NCBI GenBank assembly: GCA_900538555.1
Contig: UPYI01000004.1
Span: 1-64,000, forward strand
Length of the DNA stretch: 64,000 nt
Reading direction: 5' to 3'
Source of the DNA: an uncultured Porphyromonadaceae bacterium
GTDB taxonomy: Bacteria; Bacteroidota; Bacteroidia; Bacteroidales; Barnesiellaceae
The notes beneath the pieces were generated by a model. That model was not told the origin of the DNA. It did no database searches and saw only the letters and a list, made by a program, of their open reading frames with translations. Within the stretch, counting starts at the first letter, position 1; each line of letters opens with the position of its first letter. This document shows positions 28,101-34,638 of the stretch, piece after piece. Made by a program: the position numbers and the translations under genes.

Positions 28101-28562
28101 ATAAATCAACTGATATTCCAGACCGGCGATGCCGAGTACTTCGAACAGACGGTTCGGATTATCCCCCCGGAGCAGTGCGCTCATGTTCATCAAATAATCG
28201 GCAGACAAACCGACAAAATTGGTATTGATAGATACGCCATTATGTTGTCCGCCGTTCAATCCGATCCTGACTCCGTGTACCGGAGTAATCCAGTCACCGA
28301 TCAGCAAGCCCCCCCGTGCACCGATTCCGGCAGGACTGAGCATACTGTTGGGCTTCTGCATCAGCGTGATTCCCACTTCCGGAATCACAAACAGATGATC
28401 GCCGAATTTCTTTTCCTCAAACTTTTCAATCTTCAACGGTTTCTGCAATGTATGATCCAATGCGTTGAACGACTCCTTGGCAACCGCAGTCGAACCCAAC
28501 ATCGCCACCAGACAACCCCCGAAGAGTAACTTATTCCTCAAACTTCTATGATAACAATTCAT
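25191..28562 (-). CDS. Outer-membrane protein of six tandem ~180-residue beta-barrel-like units
   Basis: 1123 residues. Signal peptide (~1-28), then six homologous units starting near residues 52, 232, 420, 605, 785 and 960. Each unit opens with a glycine-rich beta segment (FISIGGGLAGVL, FVSLAGGVSTSF), continues with W(F/Y/W)..SGAR(L/I) and (L/V)DYMLNL..LF-like motifs, then R(L/I)F(D/S)V, and closes with an (F/Y)IEP(R/Q) motif; the EP pairs fall near 184, 364, 551, 737, 911 and 1090, a period of 174-188. The chain ends in TAYRF, an aromatic C-terminus as in outer-membrane barrels. Alternating hydrophobic residues suggest ~8 strands per unit, so the protein could be six linked small barrels or one very large barrel. 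Function unknown. Its start lies 5 nt after the stop of the OmpA-like gene at 28568-30583. Confidence 0.8.
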   Translation of the reverse strand: MNCYHRSLRNKLLFGGCLVAMLGSTAVAKESFNALDHTLQKPLKIEKFEEKKFGDHLFVIPEVGITLMQKPNSMLSPAGIGARGGLLIGDWITPVHGVRIGLNGGQHNGVSINTNFVGLSADYLMNMSALLRGDNPNRLFEVLGIAGLEYQLIYNTGTVSHVGGFRLGLQGKFNLSPLTMLYIEPRVGIYSDGLDRVVSWRRYDLEASVMAGIGYKLLSDPIRKKSSDFDRRFSKNFFFSLGGGFASTLKVASMPFRDYGGTAFVAIGNQLSRISSLRLSILADYLKTSRVRNSSAIGVQLDYMLDMHSLFGGFDPSRLFSMSWVAGVNYNSVSSDGVRNGQPSIGTGLHGNFRLNDYLGLFIEPRINIFKNDAWGGTDGIGKVDLLSSASVGLTYRPTPAYRTHSVQREKETFDMPKAIGDMFISIGGGLAGVLQPSFSSPFPDWGGRGSLALGTWWNAYSGARLSVNATYLKTDPGTPNTKAFGGQLDYMLNLSTCFNGYRLDRLFDVYGIVGVNADYVAARARSGYSIGAGIGLQGVFRLSDMFDFYIEPRLNVNKDGVWTPTVRYVDLVPTLTAGITYNLYRYGMRHSVDNEPEKFTNKDFSDHLIFGVGVGASALLSAKAASNLSSSVGPGAYAYVGKWFSASSGLRLSASAGTFGEPGYGYRKYGMIGVDYLWNINNTMYGYRPDRIFSVILGAGLSAAYVSGVHSGIYPGLDLSLQGLWNIADGWGIFLEPQMRVYKSSFSRLNLASLKADALLSMMLGVQYQMQGYDRKVGRTDFEKDRHGFVSLAGGVSTSFRHITDPNSLGATVNVAIGKWYTPISAWRVGIDFDQQSTPSYYALALSADYMLNLTSLALQYKSGRIFDLIASAGIYAGASRSYQKTTVTPGAKFGLQGRFNVSPYIDLFIEPQILAAYSGRGIYSPSLNPEARVLAGLNYKMGTTKEEASKNRRKWNSDKRNFVSFAIGSGLFSETVLQPDLHKFSVDIDATVGRWFSSVSGARIGLAYDFISVPSSLDSKLNLGTVHADYMLNLFSLFGAAPDRKFDAIATLGVGVGWSGFPNSKAAFGGMLGVQAKWSLPQSFDIFIEPSVSLWDDKVYQPNNHKFVGVGRVLVGTAYRF

Positions 28563-28567
28563 AACGA

Positions 28568-30583
28568 TTACTCTAACAAATCCAATACATCACCATCTAC
28601 CTCTGCAATCTCACGCAACGACGGATCCAATTCCAAAGCATGTTCCAAATGGTCCATTGCCTCGATAATGCGCTCCATACGGTTGGAGGCTATCGCTTTT
28701 ACATACTCCTCTTTCGCGGTATTACCCAACAACCGGCTTCGTTTCCAAGCCTGTTCGTTCGACTTGATAGCCAACAGCATCACCACCTCGTTCATCAGAG
28801 ACGACTCGGAAACTTCCATAAGTGCCCGCTCATAATTACCGTTCAATGCGGCAGAGAATGCTTTGATACGACGGAACACATCGCTATCGGGTAATTCCGA
28901 CGCCAAAGAATCGGCACGGGTATAAAGACCTTTCTTCATATAAGCGATGGTCTGGTTCAACTTCGCTTCGTCCGGAATAGGCTGACCGTTGATGAACGGT
29001 TCCAGAATATCGGCATCGATACTGTCGCGCATAATCAACAGACCAGCCAGGTCGCTTGCAGCCACCACGAATTTAGGATGTACTTCCAATGCGCGGCGAC
29101 AGGCAATCTCTTTTTCCGCCGGATCGGTCAATTTGGTATAATATTTCCAGAACTCGTTCTTCGACAAAGCCTTATAGTTCGTATTATACAAGTTCTCGAT
29201 CTCTTCGTCCGTTAATAGACGATATTGCATGAACGTATAAGCATAATTCACTTTTCTCAATTTCGGCAGATAATTAGGCACAATCATCTTCCGGTAGAAA
29301 GGCAATCGGGATATTGCCCGGAACTGCTGATCGGGCGAGTTGGGATATTTTTTGATGATCTGTGCAATCTGCTCCGCCTCCTTTTTCAACGAATCGGCTT
29401 GCAGAAGATCTACCACATGCCCCCAAGTCTCTACCGAAGAAGTCGAACTGGTTTTGATCGTCTTGCGGGTTTCAGGTTTCAATACGCCGGAAATCGTCTT
29501 CAACGCCGAAGCCATACGCCCTTGCGCCAATTCTACGTTTTTCTTGTAAGTTCCGTCGGGAGAGGAAGAACCGGTAATCGAGAACGTTTTCAACATGGCA
29601 TTCGGGTTGTCTTCCACCTCATTCAATTCCCTGCGCAAACGCTCCAACTCTTCCTGGTTGCGTTTGTCTTTCATATTCAGATCCCGTTTACCGACAGCAA
29701 ACGCAAGATTCACACTGCCTTGACTTTCGCACAACTGCATTTCCGGTTTCGGGAAATAGGCTGTATCGGCAACCATACTGCCCGCAAAGCTATATTCCAG
29801 GAAACGCAAAGGATTGATAACGCCTCGGGCTATCACAAATGTATCGCGATAAAGTACCCGGTTGTAATTCTCCATTGCCACCATCACATCGCAACGGAAA
29901 TCGTCCTTCGGATTTTCTATATACGATGAATCGACATAATGAATCCAGTCATCTTTCTTATAGCCCGACTGTTTTACCCTCACGTATTTCGAAAGCGGAT
30001 CTTTCGAAAGATCGAAATCGTACATCCGCTCTTGCGTAATCGCATACTCCTTTCCATCGAAAACAACAGGATTGAGCAGTGTCATTTCCTTTTTTGTCAC
30101 ATTATAAATACCGGGCTGAATAATCATCCGGGCATTCATGGAAAACAGCTCATGCGGTACTTTCACACGTGTACGAATATGAAAATAGTTTCCGATCACC
30201 TCTATGTCCGTCGGCTCGGGAACGACTCTATCGACAATTCGTTTCGCCGATACGACCACCTCTTCGAGTGCGGTAGCAACATGTGCCATCAGCACATCCA
30301 CTTTCAATTCACCGTTTACCGGTACTTTCTTTTCGCTATAACCGATATTGGCAAACAGCAATTCGCCCGTAGGAGAGATCGACACCATATAATTACCGTC
30401 GGAATCGGTAAATCCGAGCAGTTTGTTCGTTTTCGCATCATATATAGTAGTTCTCACCAATGGCTCTCCATCAAGGTTCTTTACCGTACCCCGCACATTT
30501 ATCGTTTGTGCAAATGCCGGGAAAGTAAACAGGGAAACCCCGAACAGCAACAGTAATAACAAATAGATTTTTTTCATCTGCAT
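28568..30583 (-). CDS. Mosaic periplasmic/outer-membrane protein: carboxypeptidase-regulatory-like, OmpA-like and TPR-like regions
   Basis: 671 residues. Signal peptide (~1-25); carboxypeptidase-D-regulatory-like domain (~27-105, INVRGTVKNLDGEPL) followed by ALEEVVVSAKR, the linker seen in TonB receptors; a beta-rich middle (~120-300); charged helix (~303-325); an OmpA-C-like segment (~330-420, FSITGSSSPDGTYKKN then ELAQGRMASAL); and a helical C-terminus (~500-671) with TPR-like periodicity. Similar mosaics accompany DUF3575 proteins in fimbria-type loci of Bacteroidales; that role is only an inference here because no fimbrillin gene is nearby. It sits between the DUF3575 gene and the six-unit barrel gene in a tight operon, so it may anchor that complex in the periplasm. 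Confidence 0.7.
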   Translation of the reverse strand: MQMKKIYLLLLLLFGVSLFTFPAFAQTINVRGTVKNLDGEPLVRTTIYDAKTNKLLGFTDSDGNYMVSISPTGELLFANIGYSEKKVPVNGELKVDVLMAHVATALEEVVVSAKRIVDRVVPEPTDIEVIGNYFHIRTRVKVPHELFSMNARMIIQPGIYNVTKKEMTLLNPVVFDGKEYAITQERMYDFDLSKDPLSKYVRVKQSGYKKDDWIHYVDSSYIENPKDDFRCDVMVAMENYNRVLYRDTFVIARGVINPLRFLEYSFAGSMVADTAYFPKPEMQLCESQGSVNLAFAVGKRDLNMKDKRNQEELERLRRELNEVEDNPNAMLKTFSITGSSSPDGTYKKNVELAQGRMASALKTISGVLKPETRKTIKTSSTSSVETWGHVVDLLQADSLKKEAEQIAQIIKKYPNSPDQQFRAISRLPFYRKMIVPNYLPKLRKVNYAYTFMQYRLLTDEEIENLYNTNYKALSKNEFWKYYTKLTDPAEKEIACRRALEVHPKFVVAASDLAGLLIMRDSIDADILEPFINGQPIPDEAKLNQTIAYMKKGLYTRADSLASELPDSDVFRRIKAFSAALNGNYERALMEVSESSLMNEVVMLLAIKSNEQAWKRSRLLGNTAKEEYVKAIASNRMERIIEAMDHLEHALELDPSLREIAEVDGDVLDLLE

Positions 30584-30610
30584 ATTATCCTCTTATTACA
30601 CAGTAGTCAC

Positions 30611-31153
30611 TTAAAACAGATACGAGAATGCCAAGCCCAACTTCACAGGGGCAAGTCGCAAAGGAGAATAATTCGGAGATTCCGGACGTTTCTCACCTTG
30701 TAAATATTTCATTGTCCGCAACTTCACAGCTCCGACACCTATGGTCGCTTCCATGTTCCAATGGCGGCTTAACGGATACACATAACCATAGGTAACACCC
30801 GCTGCCCAGGCATCTCCGTCATAATGATTCCGCTTATATTGAAAGGTGTACAAACTATAATACCCCGTAATACCGATAAAATGACGCACCATCGGTCGCG
30901 AGAACCAATAGCGCAATTCCGGTTGCAGTCTCAGATAATTCGGTTTCAGGTCTTTGGTTATAAAATAATTGAACGCGGCTTCGAAATCCAGCGTAAAATG
31001 TTGAGATAGGCGAACTTCAAATCCTACATTAGGAGAAAGCGTTACCCAATCAATGGCATTCGTCTTTACAGCAATTCGTTGAGAATAGGCATTTTGTGTC
31101 GCCGCTCCAACAAATAAAAGTACGACCCCAAAAAACTTAAAAAATATCTTCAT
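30611..31153 (-). CDS. DUF3575-type outer-membrane protein
   Basis: 180 residues. Signal peptide (~1-24, VVLLFVGAATQNAYSQ). The sequence IAVKTNAIDWVTLSPNVGFEVRL, RYWFSRPMVRHFIGITGYY and GDAWAAGVTYGYVYPLSRHWNMEATIG matches the DUF3575 family, small barrel-like proteins known beside fimbria-assembly genes in Bacteroidales. It ends AFSYLF, an aromatic barrel terminus. Size and strand pattern resemble a single unit of the 1123-residue protein two genes downstream. First gene of the operon, 27 nt upstream of the next. Confidence 0.82.
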   Translation of the reverse strand: MKIFFKFFGVVLLFVGAATQNAYSQRIAVKTNAIDWVTLSPNVGFEVRLSQHFTLDFEAAFNYFITKDLKPNYLRLQPELRYWFSRPMVRHFIGITGYYSLYTFQYKRNHYDGDAWAAGVTYGYVYPLSRHWNMEATIGVGAVKLRTMKYLQGEKRPESPNYSPLRLAPVKLGLAFSYLF

Positions 31154-31172
31154 CCTTAAACAATTAACGCCG

Positions 31173-31180
31173 CAAAATTA
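31173..31180 (-). promoter_or_regulatory. -7 element of the DUF3575/six-barrel operon
   Basis: TAATTTTG on the minus strand matches TAnnTTTG and lies 20 nt before the ATG at 31153. A TTTG occurs 17 nt upstream (31201-31198), slightly short of the usual spacing. The surrounding ~180 nt are very AT-rich. Confidence 0.6.
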
Positions 31181-31303
31181 AAATTATATTAAGCTATCAA
31201 AATGTATAAAAAAAATAAAAACATTTAACGTCTCATAAAAACACAAATCTGGCATACCATATTAAATACTTACACTTTTTATCCTCCCATAAAATCCATA
31301 AAT

Positions 31304-31333
31304 AAAGGGTATCTTTTTACATAGATACCCTTT
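31304..31333 (-). terminator. Terminator after the zinc metallopeptidase gene
   Basis: Perfect 11-bp stem AAAGGGTATCT (31304-31314) / AGATACCCTTT (31323-31333) with an 8-nt loop, ~45 nt past the stop of the minus-strand gene at 31378. Confidence 0.8.
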
Positions 31334-31377
31334 CCAAAAAGAAATTTAACCAAACTCTTTAAACTCAAATCTACTAT

Positions 31378-32055
31378 TTAATCGTCCCGACGACCGGCAA
31401 ATATCATTATATAATAGACAAGTGTCGCCAACGAGCTCAATGCGGCTATTACATATGTATATGCCGCCCATTTCAACGCATCTTTTGCCTGATCGTGCGT
31501 ACGGACATCGGTTACGCCTGCTCCGTTCAGCCAAACCAATGCCCGCGAACTGGCATTGATCTCCACCGGCAGCGTCACCAGACTGAACAAAGTGGTCATG
31601 GCAAACAGAATGATGCCGACCAACATAATCTGCGGAAACGTTTCGATCGTAAGGATTCCGATCAGCAATAGCCACTGCATCCAATGCGAAGCGAAATTGA
31701 CCGCAGGAACCAATTTGGAACGGAGTGTAAGAAAGGCATAAGAGCGGGCATGTTGCACCGCATGACCGCATTCGTGCGCTGCCACTGCCGCAGCCGCTAC
31801 ACTATTGCCGAAATAGACATCACGGCTCAGATTCACCGTATGAGTAGCCGGATTGTAGTGGTCGGTCAATCGTCCGTCCACCTGTGTTACCTGTACATCG
31901 GTTATTCCATTCTCACGCAGCATCCGTTCTGCAATATCTTTCCCTGTCAATCCATAGGGTATGGGCACTTTGGAATAGCGGTCGAACTTGCTGTTCAGAA
32001 CATTCTGCACTAAATAGCTAAGTAAAGCAAAAGCAATGAATATAACGTAAATCAT
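31378..32055 (-). CDS. Membrane-bound zinc metallopeptidase (YugP-like)
   Basis: 225 residues. An N-terminal membrane helix (MIYVIFIAFALLSYLVQNVLN), then the zinc-binding motif HECGHAVQHA (HExxH-type, ~residues 93-97), followed by YAFLTLRSKLVPAVNFASHW and three hydrophobic helices in the C-terminal half. This is the neutral zinc metallopeptidase family represented by B. subtilis YugP; the substrate is unknown. It stands alone between a terminator and an AT-rich upstream region with a TATATTTG promoter box. Confidence 0.88.
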   Translation of the reverse strand: MIYVIFIAFALLSYLVQNVLNSKFDRYSKVPIPYGLTGKDIAERMLRENGITDVQVTQVDGRLTDHYNPATHTVNLSRDVYFGNSVAAAAVAAHECGHAVQHARSYAFLTLRSKLVPAVNFASHWMQWLLLIGILTIETFPQIMLVGIILFAMTTLFSLVTLPVEINASSRALVWLNGAGVTDVRTHDQAKDALKWAAYTYVIAALSSLATLVYYIMIFAGRRDD

Positions 32056-32103
32056 ATTTCCTTTTATTACATGAATATATTATCCCATTTTTCCGAATAT
32101 GTA

Positions 32104-32111
32104 CAAATATA
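32104..32111 (-). promoter_or_regulatory. -7 element of the zinc metallopeptidase promoter
   Basis: TATATTTG on the minus strand, 48 nt before the ATG at 32055. No clear -33 element. Confidence 0.5.
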
Positions 32112-32206
32112 GTCAAGTACCTGGCGTTTATTAAATACAGAACAATAATTAACCAAATATTTAACACTACAAACCATCCATTAATTTTATTTTCAACTTA
32201 CAAACA

Positions 32207-32250
32207 AAAAAATACTCCCTACCTATGCAAAAGCAACGGCAAGGAGTATT
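32207..32250 (-). terminator. Terminator of the cobalamin uptake operon
   Basis: On the minus strand AATACTCC (32250-32243) pairs with GGAGTATT (32217-32210 region), then a run of T follows. It is ~65 nt past the stop of the last gene of the btu-type operon. The loop is long (~25 nt). Confidence 0.65.
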
Positions 32251-32312
32251 CCCCTATGGCAAAAGGGTCACTTAAATCACTATATCTTTCCGGTCGACAA
32301 GCGACCGACCTA

Positions 32313-33479
32313 TCATTTAATCAATTTGAACGACTGCTGCCCGGCACGCAGCACATAAACACCGTCCGATAGTTCCGACAGATCCAACGTTTGTTGCCCT
32401 TGCCCGAGCCGATACGACAGAAGAAGTCGCCCCGAAGCATTGAACAGCGACACCGGCATAGCTTGCGGCAAGAAAAGATGAAGCCGTCCGGTCTGCCGGT
32501 TCAGATAAGCCGTTGCCGATTCGCCAGTCCCGACAGCGGGCAACGATGCTGCCGCATGCAAATCCGTTATACCGATAATCTCGGTCGAGCATTCCCCCAC
32601 CCAACCGTTTACCTGATTCACTCCGGTATATACCTTTATAAAATCCACGCCCGGCAGTTCGGCAGGATTTCCGTCGGTATCGACCGCCCAATCGATCCGG
32701 ATGCAGGAACGGTCGCTGGTATTCGGATGATTGTCGGCATATCCCCAATCAAACGGATGCAATACATAATACGGCTGGTCGGGATTGTCGCTTTCGTTTA
32801 TCCCGTTATCGGGCAGGCGCGTACCCTTGAAAGTCAATGTCTCATCGGAAATCCATTGCGGGAAATAACTCTGACGGTGAAAACTCAACTTAGGCAGAAA
32901 GCCGCTCTCTCCTAAATTATCGGTCCATCGGATATACTCCGCATCGATAACCGACATATTCCCTGACGGAACCGGCTGTTTGTTTTCATCGGGGCGATAA
33001 TACGTGATCTCATACCCCCGGCACGTATTCGCATGGTAATAATCACTACCGGCAATCTCATACCATTCGTCCTCATCGGGCACACCGTTTTTATTCCGGT
33101 CGTACGCCACCATCACAATACCCGGTTCGCTGCCAGCCCCCGAAGCAGTCCCCGTCCCTATTTCGATCGCATTTCCATAAATCTTGAAATCATATTCTCC
33201 GGGGAGATTGACAATCGTATGATCGAACCCGACGACGATATATCCGCCGAACGCTCCCAGCGAAACCATATCGCCCAGCTCCGTGCCGGCAAACCCGTCG
33301 GTGAGTTTACGCAATATGTCGTCTTTCGTGTCGCCCTCCTCGTATTCGGGAATCTCATTGACAAACTGCCCCGGAGCAGGGACATAATCGATCACCGTAG
33401 CGATATAAGGCGAAAGCGCCAGCCCCCGAAACGTCGCCAGCAGAATAGCCGCCCATAACAATATAATACCTCTTTTCAT
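32313..33479 (-). CDS. T9SS-sorted surface protein of the cobalamin uptake operon
   Basis: 388 residues from the ATG at 33479 (a second ATG lies at 33482; AGGAG precedes both, and the longer open frame upstream overlaps the btuG-like gene). Signal peptide (~1-24), a beta-rich globular region (~25-310) with GDMVSLGAFGGYIVVGFDHTI and an acidic calcium-like loop DRNKNGVPDEDEWYE, then a C-terminal sorting domain (VSLFNASGRLLLSYRL ... LSDGVYVLRAG ... FKLIK). The same type of protein occurs beside btuB genes in Bacteroidetes, and surface corrinoid-binding proteins are known there; direct corrinoid binding by this one is inference. Third gene after riboswitch, btuB and btuG; 8 nt from the previous gene. 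Confidence 0.75.
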   Translation of the reverse strand: MKRGIILLWAAILLATFRGLALSPYIATVIDYVPAPGQFVNEIPEYEEGDTKDDILRKLTDGFAGTELGDMVSLGAFGGYIVVGFDHTIVNLPGEYDFKIYGNAIEIGTGTASGAGSEPGIVMVAYDRNKNGVPDEDEWYEIAGSDYYHANTCRGYEITYYRPDENKQPVPSGNMSVIDAEYIRWTDNLGESGFLPKLSFHRQSYFPQWISDETLTFKGTRLPDNGINESDNPDQPYYVLHPFDWGYADNHPNTSDRSCIRIDWAVDTDGNPAELPGVDFIKVYTGVNQVNGWVGECSTEIIGITDLHAAASLPAVGTGESATAYLNRQTGRLHLFLPQAMPVSLFNASGRLLLSYRLGQGQQTLDLSELSDGVYVLRAGQQSFKLIK

Positions 33480-33486
33480 CATGCTC

Positions 33487-34638
33487 CTATTTATTTCGAT
33501 CCAGATTTCCCTTAAATGCAAAATGCGCCGGTATATCGCCCGTTTTCGCCTGCCACCGGTGTACGCCGTCCGCACCATAGCAATGCACGATTCCCGCCGA
33601 CACCTTGTTCCGGGCATCGGTGACATAGACCTCTTTGGTAATCGGGTGTACGGCAATACCATAAGGCAGCCGGATATCGCTCTCCGTCCCGTCCTTGATA
33701 AACGAACCGACCGGGCGGAGCGTTTTCAGATCGACGATATGGTAACCGATCACATTCTGTTGCGTCACATGATTCCACGAACCGCTACATACGTACGCCG
33801 AATCGCCGTCGATCCACAGGTTATCGACCGGAACATCGAGCGTATCGACCAGACGGTCGGTGTGGCAATCCAAGACGAACAACCGGGAGGGGACATCGTA
33901 ATAGTCGCCCCGCGAACTTACATACAGCCGTCCGTTCTTGTCACCGCGCACCCGATGCAGATTGATCGCCACCGGAATTTTCTTGATCTCCTCGAACGTC
34001 GCCAGATCGACCACCGACAGCGTGCTGTCGTAATCGGGAACCCGATAGCCTCCCGAGTTTGCCACATACAATTTTCCGAAACGCACTTCCATCTCCTCGG
34101 GCTGGTACCCCACCGCCACGGTATCGACCACCTGCAACGTAGCCGTATCGACTTTGAAGACACACCCCAACGGGGCTTTCGGATCGGGTTTCACCGGACC
34201 GACATACGAACTGACATACGCAAACGGACCGTCGAACGCAATATACCGGCAATTCGGCAAGTCGATTTGTCCGATGCGTTCGGCATTATCCGCACGCATC
34301 ACCTCCACCTTATGAGAACAGTTAATCACCGCATAAAGCCTGCTACCGTATATTTTCAGATCGTTCCCCACGTCGCCCAACTCTTTCACCACCGTCGGAT
34401 TGGCTTCGGCATACAGATTCCGCGTATATACTCCGGTCGTATCGTTATAGTAATCGAGCGTCGATTTGTTCGATCCCATATTCGCTTCGTTCAACAGATA
34501 AAATCCATCAACCGACGTATATCGGGGCAAAGCCACTTGTGTGTCGTCGGAATAGATCAGCATATCGTCGCGACGGCAACCGGCTATGGCAACCAACAGA
34601 CAAAGCATCAAAAATATACCTGCCGTTTCTCGTTTCAT
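33487..34638 (-). CDS. btuG: BtuG-like surface cobalamin-binding beta-propeller lipoprotein
   Basis: 383 residues. Lipoprotein signal LLVAIAGC with Cys21. The rest is a YncE-like seven-bladed propeller: GFYLLNEANMGSNKSTLDYY, ELGDVGNDLKIYGSRLYAVI, HKVEVMRADN and SGGYRVPDYDSTLSVVDL. This pattern is that of BtuG of Bacteroides, which binds cobalamin with very high affinity and docks on BtuB at the cell surface. It starts 3 nt before the btuB stop region end (34635), under the same cobalamin riboswitch. Assignment by motif and context; the symbol is used in that sense. Confidence 0.85.
   Translation of the reverse strand: MKRETAGIFLMLCLLVAIAGCRRDDMLIYSDDTQVALPRYTSVDGFYLLNEANMGSNKSTLDYYNDTTGVYTRNLYAEANPTVVKELGDVGNDLKIYGSRLYAVINCSHKVEVMRADNAERIGQIDLPNCRYIAFDGPFAYVSSYVGPVKPDPKAPLGCVFKVDTATLQVVDTVAVGYQPEEMEVRFGKLYVANSGGYRVPDYDSTLSVVDLATFEEIKKIPVAINLHRVRGDKNGRLYVSSRGDYYDVPSRLFVLDCHTDRLVDTLDVPVDNLWIDGDSAYVCSGSWNHVTQQNVIGYHIVDLKTLRPVGSFIKDGTESDIRLPYGIAVHPITKEVYVTDARNKVSAGIVHCYGADGVHRWQAKTGDIPAHFAFKGNLDRNK

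Noticed and set aside
33480..33662. 60-codon N-terminal extension of the T9SS-sorted surface protein
   Set aside because: It overlaps the end of the btuG-like gene and precedes a clear signal peptide and AGGAG site at 33482/33479.
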